Below, piece by piece: positions 34,780 through 43,330 of a stretch of 64,000 nucleotides of DNA (within the stretch, counting starts at the first letter, position 1; each line of letters starts with the position of its first letter). The notes below the pieces were generated by a model that was given only the letters and a program-made list of their open reading frames with translations, ran no database searches and had not been told where the DNA came from. The stretch spans positions 62,001 to 126,000 of the forward strand of contig SLRQ01000012.1 of the NCBI GenBank assembly GCA_007130885.1. Reading direction: 5' to 3'. The position numbers and the translations under genes are program-made. The DNA is from Deltaproteobacteria bacterium. GTDB lineage: Bacteria; Myxococcota; Myxococcia; SLRQ01.

Positions 34780-36681
34780 ATGGCCACGATTCTGCTAGCG
34801 GATGACCACGCGCCTACCCGCAAGCTCCTCGCCGAGAGATTGTCCGCCGATGGTTTCTCCGTGCTCTCCGCGGTCGATGCGAATGATGCCTACGAAAGGC
34901 TCGCTACTTCGTCTCCCGACATAGTCTTGTCCTCCATCGCGCTCCCTCCCGCCGAGGGCAAGCATCTTCTCAAACGAATCCACGAAGCCAAAATAGGTAT
35001 TCCTCTCGTCGTCTACGATACGGGTCATCGACCACCACTGCACGGTATACGAGCAGTGCTCGAGCTGGGCGCCAACGGATACTTGGAGGACCCCACGCGT
35101 CATGAAGCCCTACATGAGAAGCTGACTACACTCCTGACCGCTAGAGCAGAATCCGGCACGGCCCCGAAGAGGACGGCCGATAGGAAGCCTTTACCGCAGG
35201 AGGAGTGCGGGACCGGCCCAGCCGAGGAAGACGCACTCGATGAAGGAGCCGTGGCCCGGCTCCTTCTATCGGCATGGCGAAGCCAGCTAACGGCGACTTT
35301 GGAGTTGGAGCACGAAGGCGAGAAACACTCGATCCATCTTACCGGGGGGCTTCCCTCTGGAGTTTCCTCCTCGGACCCCAAGCTCTGCCTCCCTCGCTGG
35401 ATGCTGGCCCGGGGAATGATGGAAGAAAACACAACCGCCGAGGTGCTCGACGTCTCGGCTCGAGACAGCCTTTCATTGTCGGCTGCTTTGGTCGAAGCCG
35501 GCGTGGTGGAGCCCGGAGATAAGCTCGTCGAGCTTCTCCGAGAACACATGCATGACTTGCTGACTAGTTGGATTGGGATTCAGTCGGGTAAGCACAGAAT
35601 ACTTCAGAGCGTTTCCCACACCGGACCCTCGCTGGCCATCAATCCTCTCCCGCTCGTCAGAAAGGCAGCCGAAAGCCATCACCCGGCGGGCATATGGCTC
35701 TCCTGCATTGGTAACCGGATCGACCAGTACCCTCATCGCACCGATGCCTTTGGAGAACATCTCGACGATCTGGCCCTGTCTCCAGCAGAGATCACTTTGG
35801 CACTCAAGATCTCGGGCCAGGTAACCGCGCGCGAAATGCTCGTGGGCTGTGGAGGAGATCTAAAGCAAGCCCTTCTAATGTTGTGGTTTCTCGATCAAAC
35901 CGGAGCAGTCCGATTCTCTCGCACTCCGATTGAATGCAGCGAGGCCGACGTCTATCGCGCACGGGTCGCACCCACGCGAAAGAAGAAACCCTTGCCGGCC
36001 GAACAGGCCGACCAACTACGCGAGGAAGCTTTGCAAATCATCACGGCGAGCTACTACGGCGTGTTGGGCGTCGACATAACGGCCGACATAGAGGAAATAG
36101 AGCGAGCATACCATCACTTGGCCAACCGCTTTCACCCTGAAAGCTGGGATGCCTACGACCTAACCGAGTTGGAGGACCTCTTTCAAACCGTCCTTCATAG
36201 AGCATCGGCTGCCTATCGGGTCCTTTCGAGCGAAGAGCGCCGAAAAGCCTACCTCGCCTTCCTGCTTTCCAGACAGCAAACATCTCTGCGGCGCGGCAAG
36301 ATCATGGCCGAAGCCGAGGTCGCCTTACGAAAGGGTATCGAGCTCATAAAAGAGGGTGATGCGGCCGGCGCCTCCGAGGCGTTCCAAGAGGCACACGACA
36401 TCAACCCAAAGGAGCCGGCCTACCTGGCGCACCTAGCACTTGCGACCTTCAATGCCGGACACGGTCCGCCCGATGCGCGGGCCAAACGACCTCGCAAGCT
36501 CTTGAAGAAGGCTCTTTCAATGGAACCCGGCCATGAGCAAGCCAACCTCGTAGCCGCATTGATTGAGGAGTCGTGCGGCCGCCGAGACGTGGCCCGCACT
36601 CATGCTCTAACGGTGCTTCGACAAAACCCTCGAAGCGAAACCGGTAAAGCCCTTCTGCAGCGAATCAATCGGACTTCGTGA
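34780..36681 (+). CDS. Pseudo-receiver / DUF4388-like / J-like domain / TPR protein
   Basis: A 633-residue four-part protein. Residues 1-120 are a receiver fold (ILLADDHAPTRKLLAERL), but the phospho-acceptor Asp is Ser (SPDIVLSSIALPPAEG) and the Lys of the usual 'KP' is lost (YLEDPTRHEAL), so phosphorylation is unlikely. Residues about 160-390 resemble DUF4388. Residues about 425-495 are J-like (SYYGVLGVDITADIEEIERAYHHLANRFHPES) with HPE for HPD. The last 130 residues are TPR-like. ATG 34780 follows GGAG; ATG 34768 is an alternative. Such arrays occur in myxobacterial social/motility signalling. The role here is unknown. Confidence 0.8.
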   Translation: MATILLADDHAPTRKLLAERLSADGFSVLSAVDANDAYERLATSSPDIVLSSIALPPAEGKHLLKRIHEAKIGIPLVVYDTGHRPPLHGIRAVLELGANGYLEDPTRHEALHEKLTTLLTARAESGTAPKRTADRKPLPQEECGTGPAEEDALDEGAVARLLLSAWRSQLTATLELEHEGEKHSIHLTGGLPSGVSSSDPKLCLPRWMLARGMMEENTTAEVLDVSARDSLSLSAALVEAGVVEPGDKLVELLREHMHDLLTSWIGIQSGKHRILQSVSHTGPSLAINPLPLVRKAAESHHPAGIWLSCIGNRIDQYPHRTDAFGEHLDDLALSPAEITLALKISGQVTAREMLVGCGGDLKQALLMLWFLDQTGAVRFSRTPIECSEADVYRARVAPTRKKKPLPAEQADQLREEALQIITASYYGVLGVDITADIEEIERAYHHLANRFHPESWDAYDLTELEDLFQTVLHRASAAYRVLSSEERRKAYLAFLLSRQQTSLRRGKIMAEAEVALRKGIELIKEGDAAGASEAFQEAHDINPKEPAYLAHLALATFNAGHGPPDARAKRPRKLLKKALSMEPGHEQANLVAALIEESCGRRDVARTHALTVLRQNPRSETGKALLQRINRTS

Positions 36682-36690
36682 GGCAAGATG

Positions 36691-36720
36691 CTAAACCAGG
36701 AATCATATTTTCCGGTTTAG
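36691..36720. repeat. 30-nt palindromic element at convergent gene ends, copy 1
   Basis: CTAAACC and GGTTTAG arms (7 bp) flank a 16-nt centre that pairs partly (GGAA/TTCC). It overlaps the lpxI stop, with the stop's TTA at element position 27. The same length, arms and stop offset recur at 62696-62725. No T-run follows on either side. Confidence 0.7.
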
Positions 36721-37535
36721 ACACCCATTAGGACCACCTGATTCTCATCCGCGGCGGCTATCAGCGCTTGGCGGTCCACCAACACGGTCCTGCCGGCCTC
36801 CACGGCCACGACTCCGCCCTGACCGAACTTGGTGAGCATCTGAATCGTGTTCGGGCCGACCGCGGGCTGGTCGAAACGTAAGTCCTGCTGCGGCTTCGAA
36901 GCCTTCACCAGCACCACCGAGCCTCTTCCCAGATCACAACCTCGGTTGATGGCGGCATCGGTTCCGTCCGCCGCTTCTACCGCCAGCACAACCCCCTCCT
37001 TGACGATAACGGCCTGACCGATATCGAGACGTCCCAAGGCGCGCACCACGGATAAACCGAGATCTACATCGGCTTGCTGGACACTGGTTGGCCTGTGGCG
37101 GCCTATGACTCCCTTGGGAGCAAGGAGATCCGGCACCACATCATTCGGAGAGATGATCGTCATGCCACTCTCCTCGAACATCCCCGCAATGGCACGGAGT
37201 ACGCGATCGTCACCACGGTCCACCGCCACCTTGGCCAACAGCTTCAGGCCCAAGGCATCAGGTCTCGCATCGCGAAAGAAGCGAACCTTGCGGAGACCAC
37301 CGGCGAAGCAAACGGAACGAGCCCCTCCTTTTACCAGTGCCGACCGTATCCGTCCGAGCTGGCCCAACTTGACCCAAACCGTCTCATCGGCGTGCTCCTC
37401 CAAGCTTGCCGGCGTCTCATTATGGTGGGCTATGAGGAGCAACCTGCGCCCGCTTTTTCTTACGGAGTCGGCAATGGTGAACGGGAGACTGCCGCTTCCG
37501 GCAACGAGCCCCACCGTGCCGCGCTCGGTGCTCAC
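36717..37535 (-). CDS. lpxI: UDP-2,3-diacylglucosamine diphosphatase, LpxI type
   Basis: Hydrolyses UDP-2,3-diacylglucosamine to lipid X, the step done by LpxH in Escherichia coli. The sequence matches the LpxI (formerly DUF1009) family: GLVAGSGSLPFTIADSVRKSGR, CFAGGLRKVRFFRDARPD, GDDRVLRAIAGMFEESGMTIISP and the C-terminal DFVDQPAVGPNT-like segment (RFDQPAVGPNTIQMLTKFG). The gene starts at GTG 37535, overlapping the lpxA stop by 4 bp, so lpxA-lpxI is an operon. LpxI catalyses attack at the beta rather than alpha phosphorus by family knowledge. Confidence 0.93.
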   Translation of the reverse strand: MSTERGTVGLVAGSGSLPFTIADSVRKSGRRLLLIAHHNETPASLEEHADETVWVKLGQLGRIRSALVKGGARSVCFAGGLRKVRFFRDARPDALGLKLLAKVAVDRGDDRVLRAIAGMFEESGMTIISPNDVVPDLLAPKGVIGRHRPTSVQQADVDLGLSVVRALGRLDIGQAVIVKEGVVLAVEAADGTDAAINRGCDLGRGSVVLVKASKPQQDLRFDQPAVGPNTIQMLTKFGQGGVVAVEAGRTVLVDRQALIAAADENQVVLMGV

Positions 37536-38308
37536 CTGGTCACGCCCCTCTCGCTTTGTTCCACGAAGGAGACGAGTCGAGCAATGTCCTCATCATCGCC
37601 TAGCTCGGCTCTGACCTGGGCCAACGCCTCCTTCAGACCCAAGGCGCTTCGAAAGATCGTTCGGTAAGCGGACTTGATTCGCCGCACCCTGCCCTTGTCG
37701 AAACCGTGCCTCGCAAGACCTACAGCGTTCAGGCCAACGAGGGCCGCACGGTCACCTTGGGCCATGCAATAAGGCGGGATGTCCATGGCGACCATCGAGC
37801 CCCCGGATATGAAGGCATAACTCCCTATCCTCACGAACTGGTGCACACCCACCAGCCCACCCAAGGTAACGTGATCATCGACCTGCACGTGACCGGCCAG
37901 AGTAGCGCTGTTTGCGAGAACGTTCCCGTCTCCCAGCCGGCAGTCATGGGCAATATGGGCATAAGCCATCACCAGATTCCGGTTTCCAACACCGGTAACC
38001 CCATCACCGCCCGTTCCTATGTGAACAGTGCAGAACTCTCTAAAAACGTTCTGATCGCCTATCTCGAGCCGGGTCGGTTCGCCCCCATACTTCAAGTCCT
38101 GAGGCTCTAGACCAATGGCTGCGTGGGGGAATACACGATTTCGGCTCCCAAGGGTCGTGATTCCCTCGATTATTGCGTGCGCGCCGACAGTAGTTTCTTC
38201 CCCTAATCGCACCGAAGGCCCGATGACGGCATAGGGGCCTACCTGTACAGTGTCGTGAAGTTCGGCGCCTTCCGATACAACGGCGGTGTGATGTATTCTT
38301 GCGGGCAT
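37532..38308 (-). CDS. lpxA: UDP-N-acetylglucosamine acyltransferase
   Basis: The first enzyme of lipid A synthesis: moves a hydroxyacyl chain from ACP to UDP-GlcNAc O3. The left-handed beta-helix hexapeptide repeats are plain (HDTVQVGPYAVIGPSVRLGEETTVGAHAIIEG), with RVFPHAAIGLEPQDLKY, NLVMAYAHIAHDCRLGDGNVLANSATLAGHV and GGLVGVHQFVRIGSYAFISGGSMV. The catalytic His is in MAYAHIAHDC. The ATG at 38308 has AAAGAGAG upstream; the frame extends 11 codons before it. It lacks the usual fabZ neighbour and begins divergently to rpmE. Confidence 0.95.
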   Translation of the reverse strand: MPARIHHTAVVSEGAELHDTVQVGPYAVIGPSVRLGEETTVGAHAIIEGITTLGSRNRVFPHAAIGLEPQDLKYGGEPTRLEIGDQNVFREFCTVHIGTGGDGVTGVGNRNLVMAYAHIAHDCRLGDGNVLANSATLAGHVQVDDHVTLGGLVGVHQFVRIGSYAFISGGSMVAMDIPPYCMAQGDRAALVGLNAVGLARHGFDKGRVRRIKSAYRTIFRSALGLKEALAQVRAELGDDEDIARLVSFVEQSERGVTR

Positions 38309-38418
38309 GGTTGTCTCTCTTTCGAAGCCGTGCGCGGCCACGAGGGGACGAGACCGAGCAAGCTACCGGGGCGGGCATGATAAACGGGCCTCGCCGCCAC
38401 GGCAATGACACACGCCCC

Positions 38419-38446
38419 TTGACCCGCAAGGTCGAACCGGCATAAA
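38419..38446 (+). promoter_or_regulatory. Candidate sigma-70 promoter for rpmE
   Basis: TTGACC (5/6), a 16-nt spacer and CATAAA (4/6), about 80 nt before the rpmE ATG. Confidence 0.5.
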
Positions 38447-38524
38447 CATTCATTTTTTGGAACGTCTCGGACCCTGGAGCCAGCGGCTCGACCGCCCAGG
38501 CAAGCAGACGAGGAGCATTATCAC

Positions 38525-38743
38525 ATGAAACCTGGAATTCATCCCGAGTATGAACTCCGCAAGATATCCTGCGCTTGCGGCAACATCATAGAAGTCAGGA
38601 CTACTCGCAAGGGGATGTCCCTGGATATCTGCAATGCTTGCCATCCTTTCTTCACCGGTAAGCAGAAGCTCGTCGATACTGCCGGGCGCATCGAGCGATT
38701 CCGCCGCAAGTACAAGAACACGGAAAAGGCCAAGAAGGACTGA
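38525..38743 (+). CDS. rpmE: Ribosomal protein bL31, zinc-binding form
   Basis: A 72-residue 50S protein. [19 protein letters not shown] with the motif C-x-C, then [28 protein letters not shown]. The four-cysteine (CxC, CxxC) set shows the C+ zinc-containing form rather than the zinc-free YkgM-like paralogue. The start follows GAGGAG. Monocistronic, convergent with the nucleoside phosphorylase operon 16 bp downstream. Confidence 0.97.
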   Translation: MKPGIHPEYELRKISCACGNIIEVRTTRKGMSLDICNACHPFFTGKQKLVDTAGRIERFRRKYKNTEKAKKD

Positions 38744-38759
38744 AAGGCCGGCTGCTTGA

Positions 38760-39590
38760 TCAGCGCTCCAAGGTAGCTATGAACCGCTGGAGTAGCTTGA
38801 TGAAAGTCCCTTCCACCCTCGTCGCGGTTTCCTTGACCTCTGAGTGAGACAGATCGCTTGGGGATATTCCGGCCGCAAGATTGGTGATCACCGAGATGCC
38901 GACACAGCGCACTCCCATGTGACGCGCGGCAATCACCTCGGGGACTGTCGACATCCCCACGGCATCCGCTCCCAACACTCGCAGCATCCTGATCTCGGCC
39001 GGCGTCTCATAGGAAGGCCCCGGCATGTATGCATACACGCCTCTTCTCAAGGATTGGCCGCACCTGGAAGCAACCATCTCGAGATGCTCACCTAGCTCCC
39101 GGTCGTAGGCGGAACTCATGTCCGGAAAGCGCGGGCCGAGCCGATCGTCGTTTGGACCACGAAGGGGACTGTCTCCGGTCAAATTGAGGTGGTCGGTTAT
39201 TCTCATGAAATCGCCGGGGCGAAGGTCGACATGAATTCCTCCGCCCGCGTTCGTAACTATGAGCGCCCCGATGCCAAGGCGGCAAAAAGCACGAACTCCG
39301 AGAACCACATCGTCAAGACTCCATCCTTCGTAGGCATGAACCCGGCCCTGCATCACGATGAGCGGCACCCCACCTGAACAGCCGCGAACCATTCGGCCGC
39401 TGTGTCCCGGAACCGCACTGACTGGCATGTGAGGCAGCTCTCCATACTCTTTGGAAACAGGCGCATCCAACTGGTCGGCGAAAGCGCCAAGCCCCGAGCC
39501 AAGAACCAAACCCACCTTGGGCTCTTGGCCGCTCATCTCTCGCAAAGCGGTCGCCAGCTCTTCGACCTTTTTGAAGGTGCTCTCTTTCAT
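38760..39590 (-). CDS. punA: Purine nucleoside phosphorylase (trimeric, PunA/PNP-II type)
   Basis: Phosphorolysis of purine (deoxy)nucleosides to base and (deoxy)ribose 1-phosphate. VGLVLGSGLGAFADQL, VPGHSGRMVRG, VYAYMPGPSYETPAEIRML and CVGISVITNLAAGI carry the phosphate-, sugar- and base-binding residues (glutamate of the YETPAE and asparagine of VITNLAAG). Length 276 fits the trimeric mammalian-like class, specific for guanosine and inosine. It begins 5 bp after the pyrimidine phosphorylase stop, so the two make a nucleoside salvage operon. Confidence 0.95.
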   Translation of the reverse strand: MKESTFKKVEELATALREMSGQEPKVGLVLGSGLGAFADQLDAPVSKEYGELPHMPVSAVPGHSGRMVRGCSGGVPLIVMQGRVHAYEGWSLDDVVLGVRAFCRLGIGALIVTNAGGGIHVDLRPGDFMRITDHLNLTGDSPLRGPNDDRLGPRFPDMSSAYDRELGEHLEMVASRCGQSLRRGVYAYMPGPSYETPAEIRMLRVLGADAVGMSTVPEVIAARHMGVRCVGISVITNLAAGISPSDLSHSEVKETATRVEGTFIKLLQRFIATLER

Positions 39591-39595
39591 TTCCT

Positions 39596-40903
39596 TTATC
39601 CGATACGTTCCTTGATGAGCGTGCCCGATTCGACCTCCTTTGTCACTATGCTGAAAGCGTCTAGCACGGGCTTTTCTGTCTCATTCATGAGTTTCGGATC
39701 GTTGAGATGGACCTCGCAAAGAATGTCACCGGCGGCTACTTTTTCACCCACCTTTCGATGAAGCACCAAACCGACCGCCGGATCGATTACATCATCCTTG
39801 GTGTCCCTGCCGGCTCCCAATCGCATGGCGGCACGTCCGATTTTTTCGGCATCCACGCTCTCAATCCATCCATCACTCGGGGAACGCACTTCCTTGCGGT
39901 GCTTAGCCGAGGGAAGCAGCTTCAAGTCCTCGATAACTCGAGGGTCGCCATTCTGCCGAGAAATCAGCCGGCCCATCCGCTCGAGCGCGGAGCCGTCCTC
40001 GATTGCTCGCTTCGCCTTGGCTCGCCCCTCCTCCAAGGAGCCGGCGGCCTCGCCGAGCAGCAGCATCTCCGCGGCAAGCGTCAAGGTAAGCTCGACCAGG
40101 TCATCAGGCCCTTTTCCCATCAAAACCTCCAAGGCCTCACGAGTCTCCAAGGCGTTGCCGACCGCATTTCCGAGCGGCTGGTCCATACCGGTGATCAGTG
40201 CCACTACTCGAGTTCCCATCTGTCCGCCGAGCTCGACTATCGTGTCTGCCAGCTCAAGCGCATCCTCCATGGTCTTCATGAAAGCGCCTCTGCCCACCTT
40301 GACGTCCATGACTAGACCATCAATTCCTTCCGCGAGCTTCTTCGAGAGGATGGATGAAGCAATCAAAGGCACCGACTCCACAGTAGCGGTCACATCACGA
40401 AGAGCGTAAAGCTTGCGATCGGCTGGAACCAGGCTTTCGGTTTGGCCCGCCATACAAAAGCCAATGTCCTCGACTATGTCGACGAAACATTCCGGAGGGA
40501 TGTCGACGCAAAAGCCGGGGATTGCCTCTAGCTTGTCCAACGTGCCTCCGGTGTGGCCTAGACCACGCCCGCTTATCATCGGAACGCCGACGCCGCATGC
40601 GGCCACGAGGGGAGCCAGGCAAATGGACACCTTGTCGCCAACTCCGCCCGTCGAGTGCTTGTCGATCTTTCGCCCCTGGAGCCGGGAAAGATCGAGCAGC
40701 TCACCCGAGCGCATCATGCAGTCCGTCCAAACGGCCAGTTCCCGCGAGTCCATCCCTCTGAAATAGACAGCCATCAAGTAAGCGGCGGCTTGATAATCCG
40801 GAATACGCCCTTCCGTGTAGCCTTGAACAAAGTAGCGAAGCTCCGCATCGGATAGCCTCTCGCCGTCGCGCTTGCGCAAGATGATGTCCCCTATTCTCAT
40901 CAT
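39596..40903 (-). CDS. Pyrimidine-nucleoside (thymidine) phosphorylase
   Basis: Phosphorolyses thymidine or uridine and deoxyuridine. The family-signature string is GRKIDKHSTGGVGDKVS, followed by PMISGRGLGHTGGTLDKLEAIPGF, LYALRDVTATVESVPLIASSILSKKLAEG and VGRGAFMKT. The C-terminal alpha/beta lobe (GLVLHRKVGEKVAAGDILCEVH) is complete. From ATG 40903 the length is 435, normal for Pdp/DeoA; the frame continues upstream to 41272 without support. I cannot separate Pdp from DeoA by eye. First gene of the operon with purine phosphorylase. Confidence 0.93.
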   Translation of the reverse strand: MMRIGDIILRKRDGERLSDAELRYFVQGYTEGRIPDYQAAAYLMAVYFRGMDSRELAVWTDCMMRSGELLDLSRLQGRKIDKHSTGGVGDKVSICLAPLVAACGVGVPMISGRGLGHTGGTLDKLEAIPGFCVDIPPECFVDIVEDIGFCMAGQTESLVPADRKLYALRDVTATVESVPLIASSILSKKLAEGIDGLVMDVKVGRGAFMKTMEDALELADTIVELGGQMGTRVVALITGMDQPLGNAVGNALETREALEVLMGKGPDDLVELTLTLAAEMLLLGEAAGSLEEGRAKAKRAIEDGSALERMGRLISRQNGDPRVIEDLKLLPSAKHRKEVRSPSDGWIESVDAEKIGRAAMRLGAGRDTKDDVIDPAVGLVLHRKVGEKVAAGDILCEVHLNDPKLMNETEKPVLDAFSIVTKEVESGTLIKERIG

Positions 40904-41095
40904 TACTTCGCTATCACTTCGACCGTTCAGGTCGCAAGACCACTCCAACCCGAGAGATCCCCGCCATGCCGAATGGGGTGAGAGCGAAAGCCCCGAGTTG
41001 GCGGGAATGGCGTGAGTCACGTCACATCTATTTTGCCAGTGCACCACATCGAGCAAACGGTACGTGAGCGCCTTGGCGTATGCTATGCTGCCCTC

Positions 41096-42208
41096 ATGAT
41101 ATCGTCGTGGAGAATTGCGATTGGTTTGCTGCTTGCGGCGTACGCCTCCGCCACGAGCGTCGCCGCGAGTGAGTCGGCCGGACATAGCCCCAATGATGAC
41201 GGCTCCACACGGCCTTCGGCCACATCGACCGCTTCCAAAAAGCTCGAGGTACACTTCATCGACGTCGGCCAAGGCGACAGCATTCTCATCCTTTCACCGG
41301 AAGGCCGAGCTGTTCTGATCGACGCAGGCCCCCGCGCGGGAGGCGAAATAGTATTGAACCTACTTCGCGGCAAAGGAATCGAGACGCTCGATCTCGTCGT
41401 AGCAACCCATGCACATTTGGACCACATAGGAGGTCTAGAGAGGATTCTTAAGACCATACCCACGCGATATTACATGGATCCCGGATACCCCCATGGCTCT
41501 CGAGCGTATCACCGTCTGCTCGAAACATTGGAGGAGTTGGAGATTCCGGTGCTCACCGGTAGGGCGGGCAGGAGAGTGAATCTCGGAGGAGGCTCCGTAA
41601 TGGAGATCGTCGCTCCCAGCGAGCCTCTTCACAGCGGGACGAGATCCGATGTGAACTCGAACTCGATTGTCGCTCATGTAACTCATGGCGACGTATCGAT
41701 CTTGTTGACCGGTGACGCCGAGAAGCAGACCGAACGATATCTGGTGACGAAAGGAAACATCACAGCCCAAGTGCTCAAGGTGGCCCACCACGGTAGTCGC
41801 CACTCGTCCACGAATCCTTTTCTGGAAATGGTCGCACCGGAAGTTGCCGTCATACAAGTGGGAGAAAACAATCAATACGGTCACCCGACATCCGAGACCT
41901 TGGAACGTCTCGAATCAGTCAATGCAAGGGTCTACAGAACGGATGTACATGGAACGATAACAATCGTCAGCGATGGAGCCGGCTACACCGTAACAACGGA
42001 GCGAGACCCGGGCGAAGACGAGTCCGCGCGCAACGAGATTCATACTCGTCCCGCCGAGTACAAGGCGTGCCGAGCATTACCGCGCACCATCGAATCAGCA
42101 ACCGTGAACTGCCTCGCATCCTCGACGACGTGTAACGATCGAATGAGGCATCCGAGTCCCGCCCATCGCCTGACTTCATCGAATGAAGAGGAACAGAACT
42201 GCTTATAG
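41096..42208 (+). CDS. Secreted ComEC/Rec2-type metallo-beta-lactamase-fold hydrolase
   Basis: A 370-residue protein with an N-terminal signal peptide (WRIAIGLLLAAYASATSVAAS). The rest is the soluble MBL domain found at the end of ComEC: VHFIDVGQGDSILIL, AVLIDAGP, VATHAHLDHIGGLERIL (the HxHxDH metal site) and VAHHGSRHSSTNPFLE. The ComEC channel domain is absent, so this is a free exported nuclease-like enzyme. A 70-residue, four-cysteine tail follows the fold. ATG 41096 begins the signal peptide; upstream codons to 41012 are not signal-like. Followed at 21 bp by a DUF3006 gene. Confidence 0.88.
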   Translation: MISSWRIAIGLLLAAYASATSVAASESAGHSPNDDGSTRPSATSTASKKLEVHFIDVGQGDSILILSPEGRAVLIDAGPRAGGEIVLNLLRGKGIETLDLVVATHAHLDHIGGLERILKTIPTRYYMDPGYPHGSRAYHRLLETLEELEIPVLTGRAGRRVNLGGGSVMEIVAPSEPLHSGTRSDVNSNSIVAHVTHGDVSILLTGDAEKQTERYLVTKGNITAQVLKVAHHGSRHSSTNPFLEMVAPEVAVIQVGENNQYGHPTSETLERLESVNARVYRTDVHGTITIVSDGAGYTVTTERDPGEDESARNEIHTRPAEYKACRALPRTIESATVNCLASSTTCNDRMRHPSPAHRLTSSNEEEQNCL

Positions 42209-42229
42209 CTTTCAGCACGGAGAATACCG

Positions 42230-42481
42230 ATGCAAGGCCAACGAAGAGAAACCAGAGCGTTCGTGGACCGCATTGAGGAGGAGATCGCGGTACTCCTCAT
42301 CGCCAATGACGAAGAGATGGATCTTCCACGAGTTTTGCTACCTGAGAAGGCGAAAGAAGGCGATTGGCTGGTTCTGGTCACCACGATCGACGACGCGGAA
42401 ACGAGAGCTCGGCGGCAAGCAGCTCGCGAGTTGAGGGCGCGGCTCGCAACAGACGATGACCAGGGAGATCTGGACCTATGA
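42230..42481 (+). CDS. DUF3006 domain protein
   Basis: An 83-residue protein. AFVDRIEEEIAVLLIANDEEMDLPRVLLPEKAKEGDWLVL matches DUF3006, a small beta-barrel-like family that often sits next to ComEC-type MBL genes. No function is established. The charged helical tail (ETRARRQAARELRARLATDDD) could be a coiled coil. It overlaps the next gene by 4 bp, so all three are cotranscribed and probably translationally coupled. Confidence 0.82.
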   Translation: MQGQRRETRAFVDRIEEEIAVLLIANDEEMDLPRVLLPEKAKEGDWLVLVTTIDDAETRARRQAARELRARLATDDDQGDLDL

Positions 42482-43299
42482 GGCGGACCTTTGTTCAGTG
42501 GCAACGTGTGTCGATGATCGTTGTGGCGGCTTTCATCTTCATTGCCGCACCGTCACCGGCCGGAGAGCTGCTGGATATAAACCGGGCTTCGGAAGCAGAA
42601 TTGCAGCAACTCCCCGGAATCGGACCCGCCCGTGCCCGCGCCATCGTGGAGCATCGAGAGCAACATGGTCCCTTCAAAACCATAGATTCTCTTGCGGACG
42701 TTCACGGGATAGGCCCGGCTGTTCTGAGGAGCATAAGTGACAGAATCACGACCAGCGGAGAAGAGGTTCAATCGACCCCGCCTGCCGCCACTTCCCAGTC
42801 TCCGTCAACTCAAAGTGACGATGACGGCTTCGATCTGGATCTCACCAAGGATGGCGAGCCCGAGAACGAGGTTTTCGAAAGAGCCTCCACGCCGGACGGC
42901 TCGGACACCGGCTCTTCCGATCTCATCAACATCAACACAGCCGAGCCTTCGGTCCTGACTCTCCTCCCGGGAGTCGGCCCCGCCAGGGCGGAAGCAATCA
43001 TCTCTCACCGTTCCGCCGAAGGTCCTTTCATATCCATCGAAAGGATCACGGATGTTTCCGGCATCGGTCCGGCCACTTACCGTAACATCCATGACAAGAT
43101 TACGGTCAGGATCGACATAAATGAGGCGACCGTGACCGATCTTGTAGCAGTCGGTGTGGACAAGGTGTCAGCCGGCCGAATCATTGACTGGATAGAAGAG
43201 CATGGACCAGTGAAGGCGACAGTTCAGCTCTCGGAAGATATAGGCCTGGACGAGTCTCTCGTAGCAACACTCGAACCTATTCTTCGGTTTGACGACTGA
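42478..43299 (+). CDS. Exported triple helix-hairpin-helix protein (ComEA-like)
   Basis: A 273-residue protein with a signal peptide or anchor (MIVVAAFIFIAAPSPAG). Three HhH/ComEA modules are seen: INRASEAELQQLPGIGPARARAIVEHRE, ININTAEPSVLTLLPGVGPARAEAIISHR and a weaker one (IDINEATVTDLVAVGVDKVSAGRIIDWI). An acidic serine-rich linker (about residues 100-150) joins the first two. ComEA-type HhH domains bind double-stranded DNA without sequence specificity. The third gene of the MBL-DUF3006-HhH operon, convergent with the AgmX-like gene. Confidence 0.88.
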   Translation: MRRTFVQWQRVSMIVVAAFIFIAAPSPAGELLDINRASEAELQQLPGIGPARARAIVEHREQHGPFKTIDSLADVHGIGPAVLRSISDRITTSGEEVQSTPPAATSQSPSTQSDDDGFDLDLTKDGEPENEVFERASTPDGSDTGSSDLININTAEPSVLTLLPGVGPARAEAIISHRSAEGPFISIERITDVSGIGPATYRNIHDKITVRIDINEATVTDLVAVGVDKVSAGRIIDWIEEHGPVKATVQLSEDIGLDESLVATLEPILRFDD

Positions 43300-43330
43300 C
43301 CACGACTGCTTGGCGAAACCTCGCCGTCCA

